Positions 33,701 through 46,476 are shown, counted from the first letter of the stretch. The stretch: 64,000 bases of DNA from Artocarpus heterophyllus (GCA_025403435.1 CM046335.1:4431101-4495100), one strand, 5' to 3'. Notes: generated by a model from the sequence alone, not told the origin. Made by a program: numbers and translations.

Positions 33701-36700
33701 GTATATAAGGCCATGTTTCAACATTAAAATAATATGGAGTTAATATGTAAAAAAAGTAAATAAAAATAAACATGTACGGCCGTGTAAGAGAACACAGCAA
33801 TGCTCTCACCAGGTTTGATATCCCTGTGGGTGATATTGCGGTCATGACATGACTTAAGTGCCAACAACTGAACAAACGAAGAGGGTTAGGTATCCAAAAA
33901 ACAGCATTAGTCACCAAAAAACAAAGAAGGGGAAAAAAAATTCAATGGATACAGAAGCTCAATATACACACCAGTTTTTTTGCCCCTACTTTTTCAGAGC
34001 GCTAGATTTTGACAAGTAACTTTAAGAATTGAAATTAAAGCATTATTTTACATAACAGAGGAGTGACACAATTCAATCTACGAACTTAGAATGCAAGAAG
34101 GACGTTTCACACGTATTATATGCCAAGACTTGACTCTTATCAAAACCATCTATGCAAGTTATCACCTTTTATTTATTTATTTATTTATTTTACGCAGCAG
34201 TAGAGAGTCCATAAGAGACTCAAATCAGATGCTTTATCGCAGCCATACCAATTGCCATATAAGACTCCGCATCTCGTCTTGTCCTGCCTCTGTCGTCTTC
34301 AACCAATGCCACCATTTTGATGGACGCAACATCTTGGCAGTCTTCTCGTCCTCCACCCTTTCCTCGCTGGAATTTTCATCTACTTCTTCCAGAGTATATA
34401 AAAGCTTTGACAATGACTTGCCCTCATATCGAAATACAAGCCATATTTCATTAGCTCGAGATTCGAAAGATTCTACAAATCTAGCAATATGGTTCAGACC
34501 TTCTTCATAGAAACCCCTCTGCAGTCTAAACTTTTCTTGAATCGTATTTTCAAAGCTCCAACTATTACCCATCCCATGTACCATGGATTCATCAGTTTCT
34601 ATTATGTAATCAAAACCTAACCGTGATTTTTTCAGGACAGAACTTAAGGCTCCAGCTGATGGTAAACCTCCAACACACTTCGAAGCATTCAGAAAGACTT
34701 CTCCAAAATATTTCTCTCGTAGGCCACTTAAGTAAACAGCAGCCCCTCTCTCTACCTGTTCATGTAAACAATTATCCAATGATTAAGTCAGTTATATTCT
34801 AAAAGAATTATGAATAGTTCAGAAATTTATAGATCCAAAAAATAATTTATGATTGAAAGAAGACATATACTTCATATGTTAACGATAAATGTTCAATATC
34901 AAGGTATCAATATTAATTTAAAAAAAAACTTCTTATAAGCATTCCAACAGTTCTGTATCAAGGCGTTAAATATTAATTATGATTGAAACTCAATGTTTAA
35001 AAAATATATATCAGTATTTCTTAAACTCTGTTATGGTAACCATCCCCAATTAATGACCAGCCAACAGAGTCACCGTGCTGAATAATCTTTGAGATGACAC
35101 TAGAGCACATCTAACTCAGGTTACAATTTTGATCAGACAAAATATTTACCATTATCCGTTTCAAAATGAAGAAGTTGTCATCAAGGGGACCAGAGTGACA
35201 TTTGTTAGTGAACGAGCTACTATTCCTAATTTGTGAGTCAAATGGAATAGAATTAAATGAGACGTTATTGTTGCTCCCACTCCAGTATGAAGAATTGCTG
35301 CCTTCATAACAATTCCAATGAAATGCGAGCCATACTTCCCCATATGATCCACGACCAAACCTCTTCTTTAAAACATAGCTGGTAAAACCAAGAAAGAGAG
35401 GGTGCCTTAAATACAAGAAAAGGCATCAATTTGAGTGCATGAACGTATGAATAGGGATCGACTGGGGAAAGCAAAATAAAATACAATTAGATAACGGAGC
35501 ATATCGATTAAAAAAATTATCCATACCTCATGTTAGAAATATCATATTCAAAGGATCCATTTCCCAAACCAGCATCATGAAAAGGAATTGATTCAAGAAA
35601 ACCAACGAAACTAGCAAAACCATCAGGGTTGATACACTGATTTTTTGCGCCATCAACAGTCACTCCAAGATGCAAGCACAGATTGTGGTCGTGATATAAA
35701 TTTACAGATGCACCTAAAATAAATTGAAAAAAAAAAGAACACAGTGAACAATTATAAGCAGCCCCATCTTAGTGAATACACCAACATACACAGAATCCAA
35801 TATTAATTCAAAAGGGATTTCGTTTCTCTACCTTATCTAACTGTGACTCCGGCCTATAAGTACTAATATATCCACAGACAAGCAAAAATAACTTCTCAAT
35901 CCAAATGTCTAGAGAGAGAGAGAGAACTCCACACACACACAAAAGCATACGCACACACGCACACAGGATTTTACAGCCAATGATATAAAAATCTGGGTTA
36001 ACATTCTATTAACACCAGCACTTACTAAAATGGTCGTCAAGGGACCCGGGAAGAGCCTTAGGTACATCATAATCTTCATGGTCATCCTTTTCAGTTTGTA
36101 ACATGTACTCTCTATGTTCAACAAGGTTCTCGGATAAATAAAAGCAGCCAATATAGGCATGTTTTCCTTCTACCTAAAAAAGACAAAAAAAAAGCAGCAA
36201 CATCAAGCCGTTAATCTTTGTGACATCAAACAAATATGTAAATAGTCTAACTAATCCCCATTGTCTCAAAGAAAATAACTTAATATACTAAAACTATTGT
36301 TAGAAAAATTTAATTACTAGTCTTAATGAAATTGACAGATCAGATGAATTGAACAACTTGAAACAGATCAGTCTTGAAAGAAAATTTTTCATAACTTCAA
36401 AGTAGAGAAGACAATGATTCTACAGCTAGTCAGAATTAGAATTGTTATTAATAATATGTGTGTGCACAAGCAAGGAATTTCTAGAGTAGAAACAGCATCA
36501 CCGTTAATCTGCCACATTCTTCATTAATGAAAAAATGACATAGAATTAAGTAAAAGGTACAAATAAATTGAACGGGTCATCACATGGCCAAAAGTCCTAA
36601 ATGATCTACACATCAAAGCCTGCTTAAACAATATTATCACCAAAAAGGAAAAACAAAAACAGAATATGCGTGTGTGTATGTGCGTGCGCGCACACGTGTG

Positions 36701-39700
36701 TCAGAGTATTTTACAGCATGAAAACTAGCATCGATTGCCTCTAGTCTTACCAATAACCTCTCAAATTTGGTCATAACAGGATGAGCTTGCTTCACTTGCA
36801 CAATGTCAGGAATGATCTCATTGACTGATCAAGAAGACAAAAGAAATAATAAGGGCATAAACATGAAATATGAGATAAGTACAAAAGAACACACTGATCA
36901 CCACTTAAAAAATTTAAAATTTACTTATCCATTTCATGCATTTACGATTTGGCAGATAGGTTTAACAATAGATTACCTGAGAGATCATAAATGGGCTGCT
37001 GTAACCCTGATGCTGGGAAGCCTTTGACTCCCTCTTTGTTCAATCTTTCCTTTGGCAGGCTCTTTGAGAAACCCGTAGAGGCCAATGGAACCACAACAGC
37101 TGCCACATTATCCATGCTGCCCTTTTCAAAAGCCATTTCCACTATGCAGTCAGCTAATGAGTATAAACATGAAGCAGAGAGCTTTGATCTAGGGGGACCA
37201 TGATTCTCTATTTCCCATATCAGATCACAAACATCCTGCAAGCTTAACTTCTCAAAAATTCCATCAGATGTAGCCACCAGATAGCTATCATTTGCAGACA
37301 GTGGCCGCCAATCTGTCAATTCTGGTGCAGATGTAACACCATAACTGGTTTGAATTTAGCATAGAAAATAAATGAGCATTCTCTCAAACCAAATTAGATG
37401 GTAAATGATAAAATTTCAAGAAATAAACAAAAAATGCATATGAGGAGGAAAAATAGAAAATTTAGATACTGATCAACTGTTTGTGAACCTCACCTTTTAA
37501 AAGACACATCACCAATAGCTCGAGAAACAGCTAGCTGACCATTTACTCGAGGAACACTACCCCAATCAACAACATAACCACCAGCATTTTCCACCCGAAA
37601 TCTTTCATCATCTCTGTTGGGGTGATGATCTTTTGTTAATTCTTCCACAGAGAAATGCATCAGTCCATGGGAGGAAGCCAGTCTAAAGTGGTCATTATTT
37701 CTTAGAGGAGAAATAGCACCATTACGTCTTTCCTGCCTATACAACCTTAAATAAGTGGCTGCAATTACAACCACCAAAAAATGTATAAAGTCAATCATGT
37801 CTTCACTTTCCAAATGCAAGTGCAAAACTATGCAAAGATAACTTTACTCATAATAAAAAGTAGAAAAGTTATATGAAATGACCACCATGCCATGGAAAAC
37901 AAATGTGTAAAAAGTGGCAAACACCTTATTTCAAAACCAACATGCTAACCTTTAGCCTCTGCAGGAGACAGGAATTTTTCAGAGCACAAAAAGGCCTTCG
38001 AGTCTCCAATATTAGCAACTAAAATTTTATCATCTGCTAATAGAACAACTGTGGCTGTCGAACCTGACTCTAGATTTTTTCTAGATGCTTCCTTCATAGC
38101 CAAATTGGATGACATCAATACAAATGAAAATGCATGACATACTAAATCGGAAAAAAAGAATTTTTTTAAAAAAAGGAAGACAGGCATGAAAGTTGAAACA
38201 TCAAAACCTAACATGCCTTTGAAAATGTTGCATCAATGTCACGGATTGCTCTTAACAATGCTTCCTTCAGAATTTCCAAGTGAGAAGAATGGAAAAAATT
38301 TTCTGGAAGTGAATGCTTAAACCTGGAGTCCATTTATAAATTTCAGACAAGTACTTCTGATATTAAACAAAAGGTCCAAAGAAACGTATGAAAATAAGCA
38401 TTCAATTCATAAAGAGCTAAGGCACGGAAAAAGGAGAGCATGGGCTCATATTTATATTTAGTAGTTACTCACCGTGTCACTCAAACAATAATGTTACCGT
38501 CATACTGAAAGTACAAGATGTGCATGTGTAAGCAACTTTTAAGCATTGCTTTAATCATGCTTTTTTGTCCAAATTATATCATATAGTATAAACTTTTTAA
38601 TTGCAATGGAAAAAAAATTGTTAACTGCTATCACGTTCATGTGTAGTCAGGTTAATTACCCCTCAAACTTTGATTTGACAGTAAGGGAAATTTCAAGTGC
38701 ATAAATTTCATAAAGTTGCCACCTCATAACCGAGTGGTACAGGTTTACAAGAAAACCATACATCTTTTACCATTCCAATTATCTTAAAAGATGAAAATCA
38801 ATCACAACTTTAAGAGAACATTGTATGAACCCTCTCATGTAAGAAAAAAACATTATGGTAGTCGGTTACAGAGAAAATCACCTTCCAAGATCCGACTCAT
38901 GATGACTAAGCACTTCATCCCAATTATTCAATTGAAAGACAGTATCAGCATATCCACCATTAAGCAATCTTCCCATGGATCTCTTGAATAAAGCAGAGTA
39001 TGTTATATCAAGAAGAAAATAAGTATGTAAAATGAAATATTCCAATAAAAGCTTCGAAGCCATCTCGCTAGCTTCAGCGCCATTATGACCATCAAAAACA
39101 GCCACAACTCCAACAATGACCTCCTTAAGCCCTACAGCTCCTGCTCCAAGTATTTTACACATTAGAAAGAAAACATTAACAACCAAACTATATACCTCTT
39201 GCAAGTTTCTTCCAACTTTTCCACTCTAATTTTTTTCTCTTGGCCGGAATTTAGCTTTATTAGCGGGAAAGAAAAGGCCACATTTGAGTTATTTTTGAGA
39301 AATTTTCAATAAATATCACATGAAAAAGCGGAGATGGAATTGAGAGAGAATAAATCACGCATTGAAGAAGAAAACCTAACAAAAAAATCAAATTTCATAG
39401 CAATAAGCCAAAAATTCAATCGGCTCGAAACAATTTGACGAAACCCTAACCTCGAAGGAAATCAACAACTACACACTGTGAAGCCATAAACGCGACCAAT
39501 ACAGAAGAAGAGAGAGAAAGGTTTTACGTACCAGGGAAGGGGATGCGAAGATCGAGAGCGCAGAGAGCTCGATCCTCCTGAGAGTATCTTCGACCTTGAA
39601 GCATGGCCAATTGGCATCGCTCGGTGCTCGGAGAATGGGAGGAAACGTAATCGGAAAGCTTCCAGCGAGGGCATTTCGGGGACTGAAAAACGGCCGGAGC

Positions 39701-39811
39701 ACCGCCTTCTCTGTAAAGCGTCAGGCACGTCGACGATTCTGCGAAAGCGCGCGACGCAACGGCAAGAAGAAGCCCTAATAGGAGCAGAAGAAAATCGAAG
39801 CTTCCAACCAT
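27704..39811 (-). CDS. PP2C51: PP2C phosphatase-protein kinase fusion (PP2C51-like), twenty exons
   Basis: One polypeptide carries a Ser/Thr phosphatase and a kinase. Exons, 5' to 3': 39811-39532, 39140-38882, 38322-38217, 38091-37950, 37758-37494, 37344-36977, 36824-36751, 36173-36026, 35713-35527, 35378-35150, 34755-34249, 33867-33810, 33481-33394, 33209-33135, 33028-32945, 32818-32675, 32548-32476, 28162-28080, 28001-27947, 27769-27704. Phases join to 1096 residues, near the length I recall for Arabidopsis At3g63340. Residues 2-25 form a hydrophobic signal peptide. PP2C motifs: YSQEDR, VAVFDGHNG, SGSTATVV, NIGDSKAFL, LTKDHHPNR, SRAIGD, ATSDGIFE, GSMDN. Kinase motifs: GRGSYGEVW with FILKR, a large insert (exon 11), HRDIKPEN, IIDFGSA, TPPEALL, DMWSAGVVILELI, and VDEALQHPYF at the C-terminus. 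Intron 3 uses a GC donor and intron 17 is 4313 bp. Substrates are unknown. Confidence 0.92.
28296..28634. mobile_element. Foldback MITE with about 80-bp inverted arms
   Basis: The left arm starts AGGGTAAATTGTTTCAGTAG and the reverse complement of the right arm starts AGGTAAATTATCAAGTTAG. Both continue through AACCTTT(C/A)ACAAAA and CCTCAATCTTTTATTTTT. The long arms suggest a Mutator-like MITE; flanking A-runs hide any target duplication. It lies inside intron 17. Confidence 0.75.
28950..29460 (+). mobile_element. Possible LTR remnant (solo or partial)
   Basis: A TATA-like TCCTATAAATGG near 29175 is followed about 60 bp on by a leader-like stretch. Then come TTTCTCTTGTAAAC and a GTGGATGTAA...GAGCACAAACCACTGTAAA block, an arrangement common in the R-U5 region of plant Ty1/copia LTRs. 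Neither LTR end nor a target duplication could be fixed. Confidence 0.3.
30495..30502. repeat. Target duplication, left (GTTTCAGG)
   Basis: It pairs with GTTTCAAG at 31177-31184 (7 of 8 bases). Eight bases is the hAT signature. Confidence 0.6.
30503..31176. mobile_element. Non-autonomous hAT-like element, 674 bp
   Basis: The left end CACTAATGGACCTAGG and the reverse complement of the right end CAGTGACAAATCTAGG form a short imperfect inverted repeat. Each is followed inward by a GGGGGC- or GTGGGGCCAC-type block next to the end, as in plant hAT elements with CAGTGGCGGA-type ends. It is flanked by near-identical 8-bp duplications. No transposase frame is present. It sits inside the GC-rich array. 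Confidence 0.65.
38092..38216 (-). other. Intron 3 of the phosphatase-kinase gene, GC-AG type
   Basis: The exon ends TTTTCAAAG and the intron begins GCATGT; the acceptor is ATGAAG before GAAGCATCT. This choice gives FSK-EASRK in frame and keeps the GSTA motif that follows. A GT three bases downstream would need a different acceptor and alters the conserved Glu. Confidence 0.7.
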
Positions 39812-40227
39812 GTCTTTCTCTTCATCGAATTGAAATTTTCAAAAAAAAAATTCTGTTCTCCTTGTATCGTGTGCAGTTGCTGTTGATGAAAGGGGAATTG
39901 ATCCGTTGGCGGTTGGATTTGGAGGGAGATCCTTTACCTTTCCTTTCCCTCCAAAAAGAGCAACAGTTTTTCTCTTCTTTTCCTCCTCCGCTTCAAGTAT
40001 CCAAAAGGCAATCACGGCGTTGATAACAATTTCAAAATAAAGAATTAAAACGAATATTTTCATATCATCCCCTTCACTCGTGTTATTTTAATCCTTCAAT
40101 GTTTGTCTTTTTATCTTTTTTTCACCCAACTACGTTAGTTTTTGGACTTTTTTTATAAAATATTTTTATGTTCTCATCCCTCCCAACTAAGTTTGATAAA
40201 ATCAATTTTAATTAAATTTTTTTTATA
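39812..40227 (-). promoter_or_regulatory. Upstream region of the phosphatase-kinase gene
   Basis: Minus-strand 5' flank. It is pyrimidine-rich close to the ATG and AT-rich beyond 40060. No unambiguous TATA box could be assigned. Confidence 0.35.
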
Positions 40228-40341
40228 ATGTAAAACTTTCACCTACTACAATGATAAATATAAGCTACAACGTAAAGCTCTCATATACTATAATTTTCAG
40301 TTTAAAAACTTTAATTCTAACTATATTTTTCAAACACCTTA
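40228..40341. mobile_element. Short MITE, same family, copy 3
   Basis: It contains ACGTAAAGCTCTCATATACTA and ends TTTTCAAACACC. The left end is eroded. Confidence 0.5.
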
Positions 40342-40723
40342 TATGTCATTTATGTTGTTTTACCCCTCAACTTTTATTATATGTCACTGTATCCTTTCAA
40401 TTTTTTTAACAAATAACTTTATTTCATCTAATTCTATTCGGCTTAATAAGTCAATATTGTTTTTCTTCTAAATTTGTGGAGAAAACTCCAAACATAAAAA
40501 AAGAGTTTAAGGGTAAAAAACAACACAAAAAAAAAGTTCAAGGAAAAATAAGTCATTCCAACCCCAAAATAAAAGAGCTAAAAAGGAAAAAAAAACACGT
40601 AAAATTCCTTTAAAATAGAGCTCTTAAAGTTTTTAAAAATAAGAACACATTATTTTAAGAGATTTTGTGAGGGGTTTTGTTTATATTCTCCCCCTTAAAT
40701 TCTCTTTGTATTTGTATTTATAT
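40342..40723. other. Intergenic, no gene seen
   Basis: AT-rich sequence between two MITE copies, with no supported feature. Confidence 0.5.
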
Positions 40724-40882
40724 GGTGTTTGGTAGGATGGTAAGAACCATTTGTTAGAAATGTTTGTATTGTAGTATGTGAGAGCTTTACGTTGTAGCAA
40801 TTTTTATTGTTGCTATAACATGCGAGAGCTTCACATTGTTTATAACTGAGAAAGTGGTGTGGACTATTAACTGTCAAACACC
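40724..40882. mobile_element. Short MITE, same family, copy 4
   Basis: Ends GGTGTTTGGTAGG and GTCAAACACC are inverted. It contains GTATGTGAGAGCTTTACGTTG and a second ACATGCGAGAGCTTCACATTG. It is one of the clearest full-length copies, 159 bp. Confidence 0.75.
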
Positions 40883-41332
40883 ACATTATAAATGGCATGT
40901 TGTAAAAAAATATTTATGCAAGTAGTGACTATATAAATTGTTTTGACATGGATGTCTTGTAAAGTTGAAAAATAGCAAATCAATATATTACACTGAACAA
41001 AATTAAATGGAATAAAGTTATTTGCTAACAAAAAGAAATTGATGGAACATAGTATCACATTTTTAAAGTTGTCATAAAATAACATAAGTGGCATCGTTTA
41101 TGGAAGAAATATAAAAATATTCAGCAAAAAAAATTCAAAAACCAACTGAGTTCAATTAAAATTGATATTTGCTAACTAAACAAAGATGGAGAGAATTAAG
41201 TAATACATTTTAAAAATCAGCGTAAAAAATGACATAAATGGTATAATTTTGCGGGCAAACGTGTAAATAATCCCAAAACTAGTAAATTGATTAAAACAAA
41301 CAGCATTGCATTTTCTATAAACGACAAAATAT

Positions 41333-41580
41333 GCATAGCCGTTTGGTCAGTTAAAAGTCGTTTTAATGCGTGTTTAAATCAGCAACTTCTTCACCAATAG
41401 AACGACATCGTTAATGAAGTAAAACGAAAAATGGATTAGGCCAAAAAAAGAATATGTCAGCCAATTGGTTAGTTAAAACGACATATCATTTTAACACATG
41501 CTTAAAGCAGCAACTTGTTCATCAATAGAACGACATCGTTAATGTAGTAAAACAAAAAGTCGATTACGCCAAAAAAAAAA
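41333..41580. repeat. Tandem duplication, 128-bp period
   Basis: AATAGAACGACATCGTTAATG recurs 128 bp apart (landmark AACGACATCG at 41401 and 41529), within longer matching units containing CAGCAACTT(C/G)TTCA. The copies have diverged moderately. Confidence 0.75.
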
Positions 41581-41951
41581 AAAACAATACGGCATTCTTT
41601 TTTTTAACAAAATAGATATCATTTTGGTGGAGGAGACAAACAGCATAATGATTTTAATTTTACATGGCTCTTTTTTTAAAAAAACAAAGCTGTACGAGGG
41701 TTTTAAAAATATTTTATGAACTTCGTTTTGATATTGCTTACTAAAAAGTTTAAACATCGTCTTCGTATCCTGAGAGGGAAAAAAAAAAGGAGGGGGAACT
41801 GTTTAATCAAAAAAGTAAATAAATAAATAAACATCATCTTCGTCTATCCTTAAAAAAATTCATTTTTATTTTATTAAACACTTTTAAAATTGTAATGCCA
41901 GATTCAAACTACCAAATTTTATTGTCCTTGCTTTCGAAATTGTCAAACACA

Positions 41952-42114
41952 GGCTTCGTTTAGGAAGCACGTTAGAAAAATAACGTATAGTTTGTTACAA
42001 TATAAGGTTCTCACATGTTATAATAAACAGCAAAAGTTTACTACAGTAAAAAGCTCTCACATACTATAATTTTTAAGTTTCAACTTCAAGTTTTAATTGA
42101 TTTTTCAAACACAC
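41952..42114. mobile_element. Short MITE, same family, copy 5
   Basis: It contains TTCTCACATGTTATAATAAAC and AAAGCTCTCACATACTATAA between GGCTTCGTTTAGGAAG and TTTTCAAACACAC ends. Confidence 0.6.
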
Positions 42115-42213
42115 TCGCAAACTTAAGAAAAGAATGTTACCTTTTCTTCCACTGACTGCAAGCATAACAATATCAAATCAACCCAAAAGAAACGAAGTTG
42201 TAACTTAGCAGCA

Positions 42214-42692
42214 AACAAGGAAAAAAGGAAAGAACGAGAAATGTCTTAATTATATCCCAAGGCCAAGGACAAAAATGTTGATGTCAACGGAGTCGTCAAT
42301 GTTTTAATTTACAGATAATGTTGATAAAAATACCAATATTAATAGATATATTGGGGAAAAAATGGAATATCTTAAGAAAACATAATTTTTTAACTTTTAT
42401 AAAATGTTAAAATATTTAATATTACTTAATTTGAACCAATTTAAAAACATAAAACAAGGAAAAAAGGAAAGAACGAGAAATGTCTTAATTATATCCCAAG
42501 GCCAAGGACAAAAATGTTGATGTCAACGGAGTCGTCAATGTTTTAATTTACAGATAATGTTGATAAAAATACCGATATTAATAGATATATTGGGAAAAAA
42601 ATGGAATATCTTAAGAAAACATAATTTTTTAACTTTTATAAAATGTTAAAATATTCAATATTACTTAATTTGAACCAATTTAATAACATAGA
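42214..42692. repeat. Tandem duplication, 239-bp unit, two nearly identical copies
   Basis: The unit beginning ACAAGGAAAAAAGGAAAGAAC occurs at 42215 and 42454 and ends ATTTGAACCAATTTAA. I see only a handful of differences, so the duplication is recent. It is non-coding. Confidence 0.9.
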
Positions 42693-44454
42693 TAACACAT
42701 GTTTAGTATAATATGAAAGTTCTATCTTAATAGTATAGAAGGAAATCATCATAATTATATATTGATTATGACTCTAACATTATTTTTATATACTCATTAA
42801 AAACAAGATACAATAATGTAATAGAGTAACAATCCCATGGTTATATTACTGTAAGATTAATTACATTACTATACTTCATATTTTTTATTATTTCTCAATT
42901 TATTTTTCTGTTTTTAGAAACTACAAACGTATTCTTTGAATTTAAAAATTTTATTTCAATTTTATCCCTCACATACTTTTTCGACTGAAAAAATATAGTG
43001 ATAAGATAAAATATCCTTAATTATACATAAGTTCTTTATAAAATATATATTTCTTCTTTAAAAAAATTCAAAAAAAATAAAATTTAAAAGGTCATAAATT
43101 TAATATCTTTTTTTTTAATTTGATGTTTTGTTTTAGGATTTTTTTGGTTTTTAAAATATAAGATATTTTTCATAGCTTTTTTAAGGATAGTCATATTGTT
43201 TTGCTTAATTTTTTTTTCTATTTAGAAGGATGACATTGAAATGAATTTTTAAAATTTTACAGATAACTTTGTACTTTTAAAAAACAGAGAGACAGATTGA
43301 GGAAAAAAAAATTAAAACTAAGAAGTACAGTTATATAATTAACCTTGTTATTGTATCATGAACACTAATAGATAAATAATAGAAGTATATTACATCTACA
43401 TCTACATGATATAAAGCTTAAAACTTTGTTGAAGAAACGTGAAGAATCTCATAATTATATATTTAAAAAAAAAGATTGAAGTCATGAATCTATTTTTCTT
43501 TTAAAAATAGAAAACAAAATAAATTCCACTATTAAAATCCTAAACTTTGATTGTGAAGTTCTAAACTATTCATTTAAAAAGTAAAAATTATTTAAAAAAT
43601 AAATAAGTTCTTATAAACACTTTTCTTACTGTTTTTAGGTTGAATATATCAATCATACTTTATGAAAAATAATTAAAAAAAGTCCTACAAAATTGATTTT
43701 TGTGCAAAAAGAAAAATTTCTATGTTGTTTTAGACATTTTAAAGATGTTTTCGAAAATATATTGGATATTCATTGATATTAAAGATATTTTTGAACATTA
43801 TACTTTTTTTACGGACATTTAGAAACAAAAATCTTTCTCAACTTATCTATGTTGAGACTTTAAAATACATATATTGTCATAAAAATATTGACAATATGGT
43901 GGATATTTTCTTCATTGGCAGCAGCGGGGGAACATATTTAGTCTCAACTAACATAAAAGGAAGCTAGGAAAGTGCCAAACTTACGGCAAAATGAGAAAAC
44001 CTCCTAAATATACGAGAGAAAAGAACTATGATTCCAATATTTCACTATTCAGCTTTCAACACAATGACTGATAAGTGTATTTATAGCTCGGTTTCATTCC
44101 AATAACTGATAAGAGTGTTTATAACTCACTCACAGTAACAAAATAACCGCTAAAGTCATTCGACGTGGTAAACAAAAAATGACAAACGATGAACAAAGCT
44201 CAATGAAAATTCTAACAAGATAAACGACAATGGAAATATAAAAACCAACGTCATCATAAATCTTCATAAATCGTAGAGAAAATGTACAGGTCATTTAAAG
44301 AAAACTGACGCGTGTGCTTGCTATAAACCAGACAATAAGAATTTACTGACATGTCGCCCTCCATCATTCACGTAAACGTCGTGTCGTTTCTTGCACAAAG
44401 ACAGAATGTTAAACTCACGCTTAAATAAAAGAGGACCAATTGATGTTCGAATAA
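42693..44454. other. Intergenic, very AT-rich
   Basis: No gene seen. 43940-44450 is less AT-rich. Its minus strand contains GCTATAAATACAC (near 44080) and could be a decayed promoter of the adjacent pararetrovirus remnant or an LTR, but I cannot show this. Confidence 0.35.
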
Positions 44455-44706
44455 CTAATAAACAAAAAAATTAATTCCAAGTTGCCAAAAACATGCTTTT
44501 AGGTCAAACTTTGAAAATACTCTGGCATTGGTAAGGTTTGAGAACAAAGTATTTCGGTTGGGAAGAGGAAATTTGTCATCTGTCAAAAATTGGTTTAATG
44601 GCTTATAGTTGATGATTAATCTCTGCTTTCCTCTAACTTGTTCTGCCCGGTTGTTGACGTAAAAAACATGACATGCCCAAGGGGACGACGTTAAATACAT
44701 GTCCAA
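44455..44706 (-). pseudogene. Endogenous pararetrovirus (Caulimoviridae-like) reverse transcriptase fragment
   Basis: About 80 codons on the minus strand show the N-terminal part of a pararetroviral reverse transcriptase. SPWACHVFYV is followed by RLIINYKPLN and then FSKFDLKACFWQLGI. The C-H-V-F-Y-V / N-Y-K-P-L-N combination is typical of plant caulimovirids rather than of Ty3/gypsy elements such as element 1. The frame ends soon after the LGI block, before the catalytic YxDD region. There is no upstream start codon and no other viral domain nearby, so this is an inactive relic. Confidence 0.7.
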
Positions 44707-46476
44707 ATAATAAATTAAACCATTGCAATTGTCGCTTTGAATGCTCAGAAGTACGATGTTGTAACTAATAAGTGAGAGTCGGCTTATTTATTTATATAGT
44801 AATATAACTCAAAGATTAAAAACAAATTTTCTTTTTTTTTTTAATTCCGATTCTGAAACAAAACGTGGGGACACAATGCAATGAAATGGGATTCCTAACA
44901 ACTTGTTTCTTTCTTATAACAATATTAAATATAATTGTGTTAAAGCTTGTTCTCAAATAATTGAAACACGCCAAAAAAAGATCTCGTTTCCAACCTTTCT
45001 ACGTAGACATCACCGGACCATTTTTCCTTGCTCATTTCATCAGAAGATTAACGTGTCAAATAAGGTTAGAGCCACGTCTATTTAGACAAATCTCCTGCTT
45101 TTATCTTGTCCCATTACGAGATTAATGCAAAAATCTTTCTTTCCCATACAGGAAACATTATTTTATTATCCACATGATGAGATGAAAGGTTAAGAAAACA
45201 GTAAACTAAAGGCAAAAAGGCGCATTGAAACGCCACAAACGTGTCTCACAAAGCTTAAGCCACGTAAGCCACACGTGTTATTTCGCTGTTATTTCTCTTC
45301 TTCCCAAAACAGTTGATGACACTTCCTCTTTTTTTTTTTTTCAGAGCTTTCTCGAACATTAAAGCTTGTAGCTGAGCTGACTCGTTCTCCTTTTCCAGAA
45401 GAAAGTTTCAAAAATAAAAATGTTATAGTGTACGGCCATATTGGAAGAAATTTTCATACGATTTATATATACATGCCACGTAGACATAGTTTTGTCTCCT
45501 TAAACACTAGCACGGCCAGCAGTGTCAGTTTAAAATTGTGTGTGTACAACGTTATAATATGCGACGTGGTTTTAAATTATTGGCAATGGGACTAACAAAA
45601 GATATTTACTCAATTTATTGGCTTTGAGTTTGAACAAATATAGTCACGGCAGATACTAAAAGCTTAGTGCAGGTTGGAACTAAATCACAAAAATGTGGTA
45701 TTCTTTGTTGAAGTTTAAGTTTTTAGGCGATCATAGAATATAGTTTAACCATTTTTAAGGGATTATAAATGGTGAAACAAGTACTTGGGCCTATCCATTT
45801 TATCCAAATAACTGCATATTATCATGGTAATGAAAATAAATATTGAAAAATTAAGAACTTCTAGATATAAGACATTCCGGAATGTTGTAGAAGCTTTGTT
45901 TCCATTGATTATTTTATTTGAAGAAACAATTTACAGACCAAACTTGTCCTATGCCCTTGGCATTCGTGACGGGTATGTGGCTTTGTTGGATTAATTATTG
46001 ACGCTAAAGTAATAATAAAATATGATTTTTGGCCCACTTGAATTGATTTTTTTATTTTTATATTTTATTTACTAAAGTAGCCAACTTGAAATAAATAAGT
46101 TTTTTTTTTCCTTGGTCTCAGATTGAATAAGTGTGTAATATATTACCATATTAAAATATCTTCTTTTTATAATATATATGTACATATTATTATCTCCTCT
46201 CGTCTAAACAAGTGTAACACCGATTTTCAGTGCTGAACGACTGGCTCTGCGTTCCTACGAGCCTATAGAAAACATCCACGGGTTATGCTCACCTATACGA
46301 GAAATAATCCACGCGTCCTGCCCTGTGCCTGACACGTGTTCCTCTGTAAACTTAAAAAAACACTTTTACGTTTTTAATAAAGAGGAATGAACATCCATCC
46401 GACAGAAGGTTTTAACAATATTTTAATCTATAATCAATAATCATAAAGTGCGCGACCCGGCTTTAGATGATTTGGA
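44707..46476. other. Intergenic, no gene seen
   Basis: AT-rich. 46211-46340 is GC-richer and starts GTGTAACACCG, reminiscent of an LTR end, but no partner was found. Confidence 0.35.
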
